Assembly: GCF_024297185.1 (NCBI RefSeq)
Contig: NZ_JANCTD010000004.1
Location: 124,001 to 188,000 of the forward strand
Origin: Lewinella sp. JB7
GTDB lineage: Bacteria > Bacteroidota > Bacteroidia > Chitinophagales > Saprospiraceae
DNA length: 64,000 nt
Reading direction: 5' to 3'
Position 1 is the stretch's first letter. Each line of letters starts with the position of its first letter. The translations under genes were made by a program, and so were the position numbers. Positions 8,184 to 17,425 of the stretch are shown in pieces. Below the pieces are notes generated by a model, which saw nothing but the letters and a program-made list of their open reading frames with translations, made no database searches and was not told the origin of the DNA.

Positions 8184-8573
8184 TTAGATCTTGACGACCT
8201 CGGCCTGGATGGGATAATCGGCCAGAATCCGGTTGGTGAACGCCATGTGTCCCCGGGGGACCGCCAGGTACAGTTTGCCGTGCTTGTAGGCGGCCAGGCT
8301 GCTCAGCAGACGCCACTTGGTGACCAGCTCGCGCTCGTCGTCGGTCTTCATGCCGAGTTCGAAGTAGCTTTTGCGTCCGTTGACCTCACCGGTGACATCG
8401 GGGATGAAGTACTCATCCGTGTCCTTGCTGCGACGAATTTTGGCGGGGGTTTCGTAGCCTTCGGCGTTGGCCTTGACGTTGTCGAACCCTTTCTTGTTGA
8501 CGATCTTTTCGAGCAGGGTCTTGATGAGCTCAGCGTCTTTCTGCTGAGCGTCGGTGAGGATTCCGTTTTCCAT
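8184..8573 (-). CDS. Conserved-looking protein of unknown function (129 aa)
   Basis: A small protein starting MENGILTDAQQKDAELIKTL. It has no signal peptide or membrane segment. The N-terminal third is helical and charged. The centre (DEYFIPDVTGEVNGRKSYFELG) looks like beta-strands, and the C-terminus (GKLYLAVPRGHMAFTNRILAD) could be a strand-helix pair. The order strand with Asp, strand with Glu, helix recalls the PD-(D/E)XK nuclease fold, but the second motif does not keep the E-x-K spacing, so I make no functional call. It is transcribed away from the acyl-CoA ligase gene. Confidence 0.7.
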   Translation of the reverse strand: MENGILTDAQQKDAELIKTLLEKIVNKKGFDNVKANAEGYETPAKIRRSKDTDEYFIPDVTGEVNGRKSYFELGMKTDDERELVTKWRLLSSLAAYKHGKLYLAVPRGHMAFTNRILADYPIQAEVVKI

Positions 8574-8776
8574 TGTGGGTAGGATAGTTATGAACTGTAT
8601 TGTGGATTAGCGAATATCCGTAAAAATTACGAGACGCCGTTGGACCTCGGCATCAGAATCATCGTCATTCGCAAGTGCTTCTTAGAGAACGTCTCCAGGG
8701 CAGCCGGAGTTGATGACATTCGCATTTACGCCCCTGTGTTGTACTTTACCCCGTAACAATAGCAAAACCGATCATA

Positions 8777-10447
8777 ATGAATACCGACCAGCGTCCGTGG
8801 CTTGCCCATTACCCCGCCGGCATTCCCGCCAACGTCGACGTCGAGGCGTTTCCGACCCTCAAGGACATGTTGGAGGCGACCATGAAGAAATTCGCCAAAA
8901 AACCCGCCTATTCCTGCATGGGCAAGGACATTAGTTTCCGGGAACTGGACGAGATGTCCACCGCCTTCGGTGCTTACCTGCACTACCGGGGTCTACAGCC
9001 CGGCGATAAGGTCGCGGTCATGATGCCCAACCTGCTGCAGTACCCCATCGCATTCCACGGCATTCTGAAGGCGGGCCTGGTGCTCGTGAACACCAACCCC
9101 CTCTACACGCCGCCCGAGATGAAGCACCAGTTCCGCGACAGTGGTGCCAAGGCCATCGTGATCGCCGAAAACTTCGCGGCGAACCTGCAGCAGATCATCA
9201 AGGAAACGGACATCACCACGGTGATCACCACCAGCATCGGCGAGCTCCTGGGCTGGATGAAGGGGGGACTGACCAACTTCGTGGTCCGCAACGTCAAGAA
9301 GATGGTTCCCGCCTACGATCTGCCGGAAGCCGTCACCTTTCAGACCGCCCTCGACGAAGGGAAAAAACACCGCCTGCCCACCTTTACCGGCCAGCCCGAC
9401 GATACCATCGCCCTCCAGTACACGGGCGGCACCACCGGCGTATCGAAGGGAGCCATGCTCACCAACCGTAACCTGGTGGCCAATGCCCAGCAGATGTACG
9501 CCTGGATCACCTTCCTGCTGGAGGAAGGAACGGACGGCCGGATGCTCTGTCCGCTCCCGCTATACCACATATTCGCCTTTACCGTCAATGCGGTGGCCGC
9601 CTTCAACATCGGCATGTGCAACGTGCTCATCACCAATCCCCGGGACCGCAGTACGCTCGTCAAGGCGTTCAAGGATCATAAGATCGAGGCCATGACGGGC
9701 GTCAACACGCTGTTCAATGCGCTGCTCAACGATCCGGACTTCAACAAGCTCGATTTCCGCCACCTGAAACTGACCGGCGGCGGCGGCATGGCCGTCCAGC
9801 GGGTCGTGGCCGAGCGCTGGCACAAGCTCACGGGTTGCCGCCTTACGGAAGGATACGGCCTGACGGAATCGAGCCCCGTAGCCACCATGAATCCCTTCAA
9901 CGAAAACGTACGTATCGGCACGATCGGCGTCCCCATCCCGAATACGGCCGTACGCATCTGGAATGAAGACGAGCAACGGGTGGCCACTACCGAGGAGCGG
10001 GGGGAAATTCAGATCAAGGGGCCCCAGGTTATGAAGGGTTACCTCAACCGTCCGGAGGATACCGCTAAGGTGATCAAGGAAGGCTGGCTGTGCACCGGCG
10101 ACATCGGCATGATGTCCGAAGACGGCTTCTTCCGCATCGTCGACCGCAAGAAGGATATGATCCTGGTGTCCGGCTTCAATGTCTACCCCAATGAGGTCGA
10201 AGACGTGATCGCCGCTCACCCGAAGGTACTGGAGTGTGCCGCCGTAGGCATTCCGAGCGAGAAATCCGGTGAGGTCGTTAAGCTGTTCGTCGTGAAGAAG
10301 GACGATTCCCTGACCGAAAACGAACTCATCGCCTACGCGCGGGAGAGCCTGACGGGATATAAGATACCGAAGGAAGTGGAGTTCCGCACCGACCTGCCCA
10401 AGAGTAATGTCGGCAAGATCCTGCGACGGGAACTACGCGAGGCCTGA
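8777..10447 (+). CDS. fadD: Long-chain fatty acid-CoA ligase
   Basis: A 556-residue ANL-superfamily adenylating enzyme that converts fatty acid, ATP and CoA to acyl-CoA. The phosphate-binding loop YTGGTTGVSKGAM, the GYGLTESSP motif, the TGDIG hinge region, IVDRKKDMI and the C-terminal PKSNVGKILRREL with its catalytic lysine are all visible. The length and the motif wording fit FadD. It feeds the acyl-CoA dehydrogenase encoded upstream. The glycosylase gene follows 17 bases after the stop and is probably in the same transcript. Confidence 0.93.
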   Translation: MNTDQRPWLAHYPAGIPANVDVEAFPTLKDMLEATMKKFAKKPAYSCMGKDISFRELDEMSTAFGAYLHYRGLQPGDKVAVMMPNLLQYPIAFHGILKAGLVLVNTNPLYTPPEMKHQFRDSGAKAIVIAENFAANLQQIIKETDITTVITTSIGELLGWMKGGLTNFVVRNVKKMVPAYDLPEAVTFQTALDEGKKHRLPTFTGQPDDTIALQYTGGTTGVSKGAMLTNRNLVANAQQMYAWITFLLEEGTDGRMLCPLPLYHIFAFTVNAVAAFNIGMCNVLITNPRDRSTLVKAFKDHKIEAMTGVNTLFNALLNDPDFNKLDFRHLKLTGGGGMAVQRVVAERWHKLTGCRLTEGYGLTESSPVATMNPFNENVRIGTIGVPIPNTAVRIWNEDEQRVATTEERGEIQIKGPQVMKGYLNRPEDTAKVIKEGWLCTGDIGMMSEDGFFRIVDRKKDMILVSGFNVYPNEVEDVIAAHPKVLECAAVGIPSEKSGEVVKLFVVKKDDSLTENELIAYARESLTGYKIPKEVEFRTDLPKSNVGKILRRELREA

Positions 10448-10464
10448 CCCCCAACGAAATCCGG

Positions 10465-11082
10465 GTGAATCTACACGAACTGCTGCGCGGCGAGGATCCG
10501 GTGCACATCGCCCGTAGCCTGATCGGCACCGAGCTCATCAGCGTGATCGACGGCGTGGAGACCGCCGGCCGGATCACGGAAACGGAAGCGTACTGGGCTC
10601 CGGACGACCGGGCCAGTCACGCCTTCGGTCACCGACGGACAAACCGCACGGAACCCTTCTACGCCGCCGGGGGAACGAGCTACGTATACCTCTGCTACGG
10701 CATCCACGAGCTGTTCAACGTGATCACGGGACCGCAGGGCACGCCCCACGCCGTGCTGATTCGGGCCATCGAACCCACCCGGGGGCTACCGCACATGCTG
10801 GCCCGCCGTCATATGGAAATCTTAAAGCCGCAACTTAGCCGGGGACCCGGCGTTGTGACGAAAGCTCTGGGCATTTCGCGGCGGCACAATGCCATCGACC
10901 TGCTGGATTCCGGGAGCGAAGTACGACTCGCCGCCCCCACCGGCCCGGACGGCCTTTCCGCCGAGATCGTGGCTACCCCCCGCATCGGCATCGACGGGGC
11001 CGGCCCGGAATGGGCGGCCAAACCCTGGCGGTTTTACCGGAAAGGAAGCCGGTTCGTCAGCAGACTGAATGCATTCAAATGA
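10465..11082 (+). CDS. mpg: 3-methyladenine DNA glycosylase (AAG/Mpg family)
   Basis: A 205-residue base-excision repair enzyme starting at GTG. Family signatures include GRITETEAYW, whose glutamate matches the water-activating residue of human AAG, then DDRASHAFGHRRTNRTEPFY, TSYVYLCYGIHELFNV and AVLIRAIEPT. Near the end, GPGVVTKALGI fits the DNA-binding part. It removes alkylated or deaminated purines. The stop codon overlaps the next gene's start (ATGA at 11079-11082), implying coupled translation. Confidence 0.92.
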   Translation: MNLHELLRGEDPVHIARSLIGTELISVIDGVETAGRITETEAYWAPDDRASHAFGHRRTNRTEPFYAAGGTSYVYLCYGIHELFNVITGPQGTPHAVLIRAIEPTRGLPHMLARRHMEILKPQLSRGPGVVTKALGISRRHNAIDLLDSGSEVRLAAPTGPDGLSAEIVATPRIGIDGAGPEWAAKPWRFYRKGSRFVSRLNAFK

Positions 11083-12452
11083 TCCCGTCATCGCTTTTTG
11101 GTAAATCCTGGCTCCCGCGCCCCGCCGCCCTCCCCCTGCTGATCCTGCTCTGCGTGGGAAACCTGTACGGCCAGGACCCGGAACTGAAGTTTTACGATAA
11201 CACTTACGTAGACAACCTACGCACGGTACGCCTGCACATCAACGGATTTCCTCACTCCTACCCGATCATCGAACTCGGGGGCGGGGCCCAAATGCGCCTG
11301 TCGTTCGACGATACGAGCGACGACGTACGGCGGTATTCCTATGCCTTCATTCACTGCAATCAGGACTGGACGCCCTCCACCCTCGGGCAGATGGAGTACA
11401 ACAGCGGATACGCCACCGATTATCTGGAAACCTACGACTTCAGCCTGCGTACCCTGAAGCGGTACATCCACTACGAACTGGTGTTTCCGAACGCCAACAT
11501 GCGGCTGGAAAAGAGTGGCAACTACCTATTGGTCGTGTACGATACCGAAGATGGCGACCGCCCCGTGATCACCCGACGTTTCATGGTATCGGAGTCGCTG
11601 GCCGGCGTAAGTGCCCAGGTCACCCGCCCCTCGGTGGTCGACAAGATCCATACCCATCAGGAGGTGCGCCTGACGGTAAATACAAAACAGCTGCAGTCAC
11701 GGGCGCCCCTGCAGGAAGTGAGCGCGACGGTACTACAAAACGGTCGCTGGGACAATGCCGTCAGCGGCGTTCGCCCCAACCTGCTGGGCCGCGAAAACGT
11801 GCAGTTCAACTATCAGGACGTGATCGTGTTCCGGGGCGGTAATGAGTTCCGCAACCTCGACCTGCGGTCCGTGCAGGCTCCCCGTACGGACGTCAGGAGC
11901 ATCACCAACGAGGGCGACTTCTACGCCATGCTCCTGGCGCCCGAAGAAACCCGGGGCAGCAGCGTCTATATTCAGTACTTCGACCTGAACGGGGACTTCG
12001 TGAATTTCCGCACCGACCGGCCCGTGGTGAATTTGGCGGATGAATTCCTGCAGGAGAACTTCACCCGCTTCGGTCTGGATTACACCGGTGAATACATTGA
12101 GGTGACCTTCATTCTGAAGCCGCGCAACGGCATTCCCCTCGATAATGATCTTTACATCTTCGGGGGGCTCACCGAATGGCAAATGAAGTACGACTACCGG
12201 ATGGTCTGGAACCCCAACATCAATGCCTACGTGGGCCGGGCGCTGGTCAAACAGGGGTTCTACAATTACTACTACGTGACGGACCTCGGTAAGGGTAAGG
12301 GTAAACGCCCCGGCGACCGCGTGGGCTACGACCAGACCGAGGACAGTTTCGACCAGACCGAAAACGATTATATCGGCCTGATCTATTACCGCCCGTTCGG
12401 TGGCCGCTACGACCGCCTGGTGGGCACGACCGTTACCAACAGCAGTCGCTAG
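11079..12452 (+). CDS. Type IX secretion system Plug-domain protein (DUF5103)
   Basis: From ATG 11079 the protein has 457 residues and a signal peptide (LPLLILLCVGNLYGQ). An upstream in-frame ATG at 11010 would bury the leader behind 23 charged residues, so I prefer 11079, which overlaps the preceding stop as ATGA. The text DNTYVDNLRTVRLHINGFPHSYPIIELGGGAQMRLSFDD and SYAFIHCNQDWTPS matches DUF5103 proteins. In Flavobacterium johnsoniae a protein of this family binds the SprA translocon of T9SS and plugs its channel. Its presence implies that the organism has T9SS. No other T9SS component is in the window. Confidence 0.85.
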   Translation: MIPSSLFGKSWLPRPAALPLLILLCVGNLYGQDPELKFYDNTYVDNLRTVRLHINGFPHSYPIIELGGGAQMRLSFDDTSDDVRRYSYAFIHCNQDWTPSTLGQMEYNSGYATDYLETYDFSLRTLKRYIHYELVFPNANMRLEKSGNYLLVVYDTEDGDRPVITRRFMVSESLAGVSAQVTRPSVVDKIHTHQEVRLTVNTKQLQSRAPLQEVSATVLQNGRWDNAVSGVRPNLLGRENVQFNYQDVIVFRGGNEFRNLDLRSVQAPRTDVRSITNEGDFYAMLLAPEETRGSSVYIQYFDLNGDFVNFRTDRPVVNLADEFLQENFTRFGLDYTGEYIEVTFILKPRNGIPLDNDLYIFGGLTEWQMKYDYRMVWNPNINAYVGRALVKQGFYNYYYVTDLGKGKGKRPGDRVGYDQTEDSFDQTENDYIGLIYYRPFGGRYDRLVGTTVTNSSR

Positions 12453-12503
12453 GAAGCGCTTCCCGGCAGCCGGTCTAGCACTTCACGCCGTTCATAGATT
12501 AAA

Positions 12504-12534
12504 TTTTACGCCCTGACCCGAAAGCGTAGTTTTG
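12504..12534 (+). promoter_or_regulatory. Probable promoter of the tolC-like gene
   Basis: TTTT at 12504-12507, a 19-base spacer and TAGTTTTG at 12527-12534 fit the Bacteroidota -33/-7 arrangement, with an exact TAnnTTTG. The start codon lies 22 bases downstream of the -7 element. Confidence 0.6.
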
Positions 12535-12556
12535 CTGACCGATAAACATCAGTGAA

Positions 12557-14005
12557 ATGCGGAACGGAGTTTACCTATTTATCACCCTGCTCATCCCGGT
12601 CTGGACGATCGCTCAGGATTCGGGTCCCTGGACCCTCTCCCGCGCCGTCATCTACGCCCAGGAGAACAACCTGCAGGTCCGAAGACTCGATAATACTACG
12701 GAGCTGGCGCGCATCAACTTGCAACAGAGCCGCAACAGCCGCCTGCCGACCCTCAGCGGTGGTACGGGCGTGAATCTCCAACTGGGCCGCACCATCGACC
12801 CGACCACCAACTCCTTCGAAGCGCAGAACATCTTTTCCCAGGGCTATCAGTTACAGGGTGGCGTTACGCTCTATAACGGAGGTCTCATCCGTAATCAACT
12901 GCGACAAGCCGAACTGGACCTCCAGGCCGCCGAAACCGACGCGCGCATCACCGGCAATGACGTAGCCCTGCTCGTCGCCAACAGTTACCTGACCATACTC
13001 CTCACGCGGGAGCAACTGAACAACGCGCGTGCGCAACTCGAATTGACCAACGAACAACTCAGCAACACCGACGCGATGATCCGTGCCGGCAGTGCCCCCG
13101 CGGCCCAGCGGTACGACATCGTCGCCCAACAGGCCGCTAATCAGCGTTCGGTGGTGGAACTGGAAAATCAGGTCCGACTGGCCCTGCTCGATCTACAGTT
13201 GTTGCTGGAACTGGACCCGCGGGCGGATTTTGAGATCGCCACCCCGGTGCGTGATCTGGAGGAAACGCAGTTGCTCGCGGACTACGACCTGCAGGAGGTC
13301 CTCAATGCCGCACGTCAAACCCAGCCGACCATCCGGGCGGCGGAACTGCGCCGCTCGGCCGCCGAAGTCGAACGGGACATCGCGCGTGCCGGTCTGCGAC
13401 CCAGCGTGCAACTGTACGCCAACGTAAACACGAACTACTCGAATCTGGGGAGAGATTTCGAGAATCCCGACCTCTCGGGCGTCGAGATCGTACAGGGGCC
13501 GCCGGTGCCGGTCATCATTAACGGCGAGGAAAGTACGCTGTCCACCTTTTCCCAGACGGGGGTCGTGTTCCCGAACCTGGGGTACATCGATCAGTTGAAT
13601 CGCAACTTCGGCCAGTCGATCGGCATCAACGTATCCGTTCCGATCTATAACCAGAACCGGAACAAGCTCAACGTCCAGCGTGCGGAAGTGCAGCGGCTGG
13701 GGGCGAACATTGAGGTAGAGCAGGCGGAAAACCAGTTGCGCTCCGACGTCGAACGCGCGCTGGGGGATCTCCGGGCCGCCCGGGAAACCTACCGCGCCGC
13801 GCAGATCAGTCAGGAAGCCGCGCAAAACGCCTACGACATTGCCCAGCGCCGCTACAACGCCGGAGCCGCGAACAGCCTGGACCTGGTGACGGCCAGCAAC
13901 CGTTTGGAACAGGCCCGCGTCGAGTTCACGCGCACCAAGTACCAGCTCATCTTCAACCGCGAGGTCATTCAGTTTTACCTCGGCGAGGGCCTTTCCCTTA
14001 ATTAA
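12557..14005 (+). CDS. TolC-family outer membrane efflux protein
   Basis: A 482-residue protein with a signal peptide (FITLLIPVWTIAQ). It has two long alpha-helical hairpin repeats typical of TolC-type trimeric channels: the first half LARINLQQSRNSRLPTLSGG to NSYLTILLTREQLNNARAQL, the second ERALGDLRAARETYRAAQ to RRYNAGAANSLDLVTASNRL. The beta-barrel stretches fall at GYQLQGGVTLYNGG and QSIGINVSVPIYN. It works as the outer membrane exit duct of a tripartite exporter. The adaptor gene follows 33 bases downstream, but no inner membrane pump gene follows. Confidence 0.92.
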   Translation: MRNGVYLFITLLIPVWTIAQDSGPWTLSRAVIYAQENNLQVRRLDNTTELARINLQQSRNSRLPTLSGGTGVNLQLGRTIDPTTNSFEAQNIFSQGYQLQGGVTLYNGGLIRNQLRQAELDLQAAETDARITGNDVALLVANSYLTILLTREQLNNARAQLELTNEQLSNTDAMIRAGSAPAAQRYDIVAQQAANQRSVVELENQVRLALLDLQLLLELDPRADFEIATPVRDLEETQLLADYDLQEVLNAARQTQPTIRAAELRRSAAEVERDIARAGLRPSVQLYANVNTNYSNLGRDFENPDLSGVEIVQGPPVPVIINGEESTLSTFSQTGVVFPNLGYIDQLNRNFGQSIGINVSVPIYNQNRNKLNVQRAEVQRLGANIEVEQAENQLRSDVERALGDLRAARETYRAAQISQEAAQNAYDIAQRRYNAGAANSLDLVTASNRLEQARVEFTRTKYQLIFNREVIQFYLGEGLSLN

Positions 14006-14038
14006 TCTCACCCGTATACACGCTAAAGCAGAACCAGC

Positions 14039-15388
14039 ATGTCCCGCAAAGTAATTCTCCTAATTTTCGGCGTTGTCGCCCTCATCATTATCGCCGTAGT
14101 AGTATTCGGCGGCCGCGCGGAAGAGGGTGCCCGGGTGTTCGTCCAGGAAGTCGCTACCCGCCCGATCCAGGAGGTGGTGAGCGCCAGTGGCAAGATTTTT
14201 CCGCAGACCGAAGTAAAGATCAGTTCCGACGTATCGGGTGAGGTCGTCGAACTGTACGTAGAGGAGGGCGACAGCGTCGTCCCGAACCAGCTCCTGGCCA
14301 AGATCGATGCCGACGCCTATCAGTCGCAGGTCGCCCGGGGCGTTGCCGGGGTCAACAGCAGCAAGGCCCAGTTGGCTAACGCGAATGCTCAGATCAATAC
14401 CCTCATGGCGCAGCGCGACCAAACCCTGGCGCAACTGGAAAATGCCCGCGACATCCTCAAGAGAAATCAGCAGCTCCTGGAGGACGGCGTTATCAGCCAG
14501 GCCGAATTCGAAACCAGTGAAGCCAACGTCCGGGGCCTGGAAGCCAACCTGTCCGCCGCCGAGAGCAGCGTCCGGGCGGCACGGGAAAGCGCCCGGGCAG
14601 CGGAGTACGGGATACAGTCGAGCGAAGCGACCCTGAACGAACTACGGACGAGCCTGCGGCGCACGACGATCTACGCCCCCATGGGCGGGGTGGTGTCACT
14701 GCTGAACGTCGAACAGGGCGAACGGGTAGTAGGTACCATTCAGATGACCGGTACGGAGCTCATGCGCATCGCTAACCTTAATGCCATGGAGGTACGGGTG
14801 GAAGTAAGCGAAAACGACGTGCCCTCCGTAAACCTGGGTGACAAGGCGGAGATCGAAGTCGACGCCTACCTGAACCGCACGTTTACGGGCACGGTCACTC
14901 AGATCGCTAACTCAAGCACGACCGCCGGCCTCGCCGATAACGTGCTCAACAGCGATCAGGTCACCAACTTTGAAGTACGCATCAGTATCGACCCGGAGAG
15001 TTACGCCGACCTCGTGTCCGCCGGAAACGCCTACCCCTTCCGCCCCGGCATGTCGGCGGGTGTCGATATTCTCACCGAGCGCGTCGAGGATGCGCTGGCC
15101 GTGCCGATCGAATCGGTGACCACCCGCGAGAACGAGGCCGGCGACGATGCCCCCGGCGCGAACGAGCTCCAGGAAGTGGTGTTTGTAGTTCGGGGGGATA
15201 CGGTGGCCCAGGAGGAGGTGACAACCGGCCTACAGGACGCTAAGTACATTCAGGTCAAATCGGGCGTAGTTTCCGGCGACCGCGTAGTAGCGGGCCCCTA
15301 CGGGGCACTGGCCCGTACCCTGAAGTCCGGGGCGAAAGTGAACGTAGTAGACAAGGATGACTTCTACGAGGAGGAAAACGGCAACTAA
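14039..15388 (+). CDS. HlyD/MacA-type periplasmic adaptor (membrane fusion protein)
   Basis: A 449-residue protein with one N-terminal membrane anchor (VILLIFGVVALIIIAVVVFG). A lipoyl half-motif SSDVSGEVVELYVEEGDSV is followed by a long coiled-coil hairpin (about residues 95-200), the second lipoyl half TTIYAPMGGVVSLLNVEQGERV, and a beta-barrel/membrane-proximal region. The order and wording match MacA-like adaptors that pair with MacB ABC transporters. Such adaptors normally precede ABC permease/ATPase genes; here a terminator hairpin and phoD follow instead, so the pump is encoded elsewhere or is absent. Confidence 0.92.
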   Translation: MSRKVILLIFGVVALIIIAVVVFGGRAEEGARVFVQEVATRPIQEVVSASGKIFPQTEVKISSDVSGEVVELYVEEGDSVVPNQLLAKIDADAYQSQVARGVAGVNSSKAQLANANAQINTLMAQRDQTLAQLENARDILKRNQQLLEDGVISQAEFETSEANVRGLEANLSAAESSVRAARESARAAEYGIQSSEATLNELRTSLRRTTIYAPMGGVVSLLNVEQGERVVGTIQMTGTELMRIANLNAMEVRVEVSENDVPSVNLGDKAEIEVDAYLNRTFTGTVTQIANSSTTAGLADNVLNSDQVTNFEVRISIDPESYADLVSAGNAYPFRPGMSAGVDILTERVEDALAVPIESVTTRENEAGDDAPGANELQEVVFVVRGDTVAQEEVTTGLQDAKYIQVKSGVVSGDRVVAGPYGALARTLKSGAKVNVVDKDDFYEEENGN

Positions 15389-15390
15389 AA

Positions 15391-15420
15391 ACCCCTTCCT
15401 ATGCGATCATACGAAGGGGC
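15391..15420 (+). terminator. Probable terminator after the adaptor gene
   Basis: CCCCTTC(C)TAT pairs with ATA(C)GAAGGGG, one mismatch in an 11-base stem around a short loop. It begins 3 bases after the stop codon. The downstream run is A-rich rather than T-rich, so termination efficiency is uncertain. Confidence 0.5.
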
Positions 15421-15592
15421 AGATAAAATGGTATGTCAGAAAGCTTAAATGTACGCTGGAGCTAAATTCGCCCCGTAAAACGTGCTTGTTGTTAAGGTCT
15501 CTCAGTCATAAATTGATTCTTACCTATCAAAAATAGGGGTTTAGCCCCTTAGTTGCAATTTTTCACAAAAAATAATCCGCTTCGCCTACCCG

Positions 15593-15610
15593 GTAATTAT
15601 ATATAATTAC
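15593..15610. promoter_or_regulatory. Perfect 18-bp AT palindrome upstream of phoD-like gene
   Basis: GTAATTATATATAATTAC reads identically on both strands. It lies 42 bases before the phosphatase start codon, within the 263-base gap after the adaptor gene. It could be an operator or a start-proximal element; otherwise the gap holds only the terminator hairpin. Confidence 0.5.
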
Positions 15611-15651
15611 GTATATGGCGTTTTTTGAGAAAAATTACCAATTCACTCTGC

Positions 15652-16959
15652 ATGCGTCCACTTTTTCTCTGCTGTTGGCTGATTTCCGGCCTCTTACACG
15701 CCCAATCGGCGACCATTCAGAGTGGCCCAATGCTTGGATACGCGGAGCAACGCGAGGTGCTAATCTGGGTACAGACCACCGGGCCGGCGGATGTGGCCGT
15801 TGCCTACCTGGATAGTTTGGGGAATATCGCCTTCACCCCGACGGTACGTACCCGTGCTACCGAAGCCTACGCGGCCAAGCTCATCGCGGATGAGGTCCAA
15901 CCGGGATGGAGCTACGAATACCACGTACTGATCGACGGCAAGGTCGTCCAACTCCCCTACCCCACCAGCTTCACGGCCCAGCCCGTATGGCGGTGGCGAC
16001 AGGATCCGCCTGACTTTACGGTCGGACTGGGGAGCTGTACCTACGTGAACGAGCCCGCCTACGACCGACCCGGACCGGGCTACGGTTCGGAATACGAGAT
16101 TTTTACCGCCATTGATAGCCTGCACCCGGAAGTGATGATCTGGCTCGGCGACAATATGTACCTCCGGGAGCCGGACTGGTACACCCGTACCGGCTACCTG
16201 CACCGATATACGCATACCCGCAGCCTACCGGAAATGCAGCCTCTCCTGGCGCGCACCTTTAACTACGCTACCTGGGATGACCACGACTACGGTCCGAACA
16301 ACAGTGACCGTACCTGGGTCCACAAAGAACTGGCCAAGGAAACCTTCGATCTGTTCTGGGGCAATCTCACCTCCGGCCTTCCGGGCAACGGAGGCATCAC
16401 CTCGACCTTCCGGTATCAGGACACCGATTTTTTTCTGCTGGACAATCGATCGTTTCGTACCCCCAACGATCAGCGGCGGGAGGACAACAAAACCGTCCTG
16501 GGCACCGTGCAGCTGGAGTGGCTCATCGAGAGTCTGATCTTCAGCGACAGCCCCTGGAAAATGGTATGTATCGGCGGACAGGTACTTAACACCCATACGG
16601 GCGGTGAAACTTACGCCAATCTGGCTCCGAGGGAGCTGGAATACCTGCTCCGCCGGATTAGCGAGGAGAACATTAGCGGTGTCGTTTTCCTGACGGGCGA
16701 CCGTCACCATACGGAGTTGAGCGAACTCCGGCTGCCCAACGGCAACATGGTGTACGATATCACGATCAGCAGTCTGACGGCCGGAACGGGCGTGGACCGG
16801 ACTGAGGTCAATACCCACCGCGTAGAAGGTACCCTGCTGGTGGAGCACAACTTCGGGGTTCTACGATTCAGTGGTCCCCTTACTGACCGGCGGCTATCGA
16901 TCAGCGTCTACGATAAGGAGGGAGAACTGGCCTGGGAACGCCGACTGGAACGCGACTAG
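15652..16959 (+). CDS. PhoD-like alkaline phosphatase/phosphodiesterase
   Basis: From ATG 15652 the protein has 435 residues and a classic signal peptide (MRPLFLCCWLISGLLHAQ). The in-frame TTG at 15625 would only add nine polar residues, so I reject it. Metallophosphatase motifs are clear: GLGSCTYVNE, PEVMIWLGDNMY, YATWDDHDYGPN with the metal-binding Asp/His cluster, and VVFLTGDRHHTEL. PhoD enzymes are calcium/iron-dependent phosphomonoesterases or diesterases outside the cytoplasm. No pho box or phosphate transport gene is adjacent. The stop codon overlaps that of the convergent gene (CTAG). Confidence 0.9.
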   Translation: MRPLFLCCWLISGLLHAQSATIQSGPMLGYAEQREVLIWVQTTGPADVAVAYLDSLGNIAFTPTVRTRATEAYAAKLIADEVQPGWSYEYHVLIDGKVVQLPYPTSFTAQPVWRWRQDPPDFTVGLGSCTYVNEPAYDRPGPGYGSEYEIFTAIDSLHPEVMIWLGDNMYLREPDWYTRTGYLHRYTHTRSLPEMQPLLARTFNYATWDDHDYGPNNSDRTWVHKELAKETFDLFWGNLTSGLPGNGGITSTFRYQDTDFFLLDNRSFRTPNDQRREDNKTVLGTVQLEWLIESLIFSDSPWKMVCIGGQVLNTHTGGETYANLAPRELEYLLRRISEENISGVVFLTGDRHHTELSELRLPNGNMVYDITISSLTAGTGVDRTEVNTHRVEGTLLVEHNFGVLRFSGPLTDRRLSISVYDKEGELAWERRLERD

Positions 16960-17387
16960 TCGTTGAAGACCTCCACGTCGCGATTCTTCACGATGAGATC
17001 GGTGAACTTACCCTTGAAGCGGGTAGCCTTCACGATGTGGTTGTCGATCCAGTGGTAATTACCGCCGCGGGGTTTTCCCATCAGCATGCCGTGATACTTG
17101 AAGTTGTGGCGGTTCAGCCACTCCTCGGTGATCTCCCGGTGTTCCTCGGTGCGCGAGGTAAAGAAGGTGATGATGTGGCCGTCTTCGTACCACTTATTCA
17201 CGATGCGCAGCGCATCCGGGTAGGGCAGACAGGTAGACATCCGTTCGGGCTCTTCGTTGGGAATATCGTCGCAGACGGTACCGTCGATGTCGATCAAAAA
17301 GTTCTTCACCCCGGCGGCAAGCACGGGGCTGATCAGTTCGCCCTTCTCGTTAAATGTAGTTTCCAGGTCTTTTTCGGGGGTAGCCAT
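16956..17387 (-). CDS. HAD-superfamily hydrolase (small, phosphatase-like)
   Basis: A 143-residue cytosolic protein. HAD motif I is FLIDIDGTVCDD, whose first Asp is the nucleophile. Motif II is ITFFTSRTEEHR, with the conserved Ser/Thr. A later lysine follows in MLMGKPRGGNYHWIDNHIVKA. There is no room for a large cap domain. Small HAD proteins of this type are found beside sugar-phosphate genes in many bacteria; here the neighbours give no hint. The substrate is unknown. Confidence 0.8.
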   Translation of the reverse strand: MATPEKDLETTFNEKGELISPVLAAGVKNFLIDIDGTVCDDIPNEEPERMSTCLPYPDALRIVNKWYEDGHIITFFTSRTEEHREITEEWLNRHNFKYHGMLMGKPRGGNYHWIDNHIVKATRFKGKFTDLIVKNRDVEVFND

Positions 17388-17425
17388 AAGGTTGGTTGAA
17401 TTCCGGAATCGATTAAATTATTCCA

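Noticed and set aside
11010-11078. Upstream ATG for the T9SS Plug protein
   Set aside because: It would place 23 charged residues ahead of the signal peptide and overlap the glycosylase gene by 73 bases; ATG 11079 gives a normal leader and a coupled ATGA.
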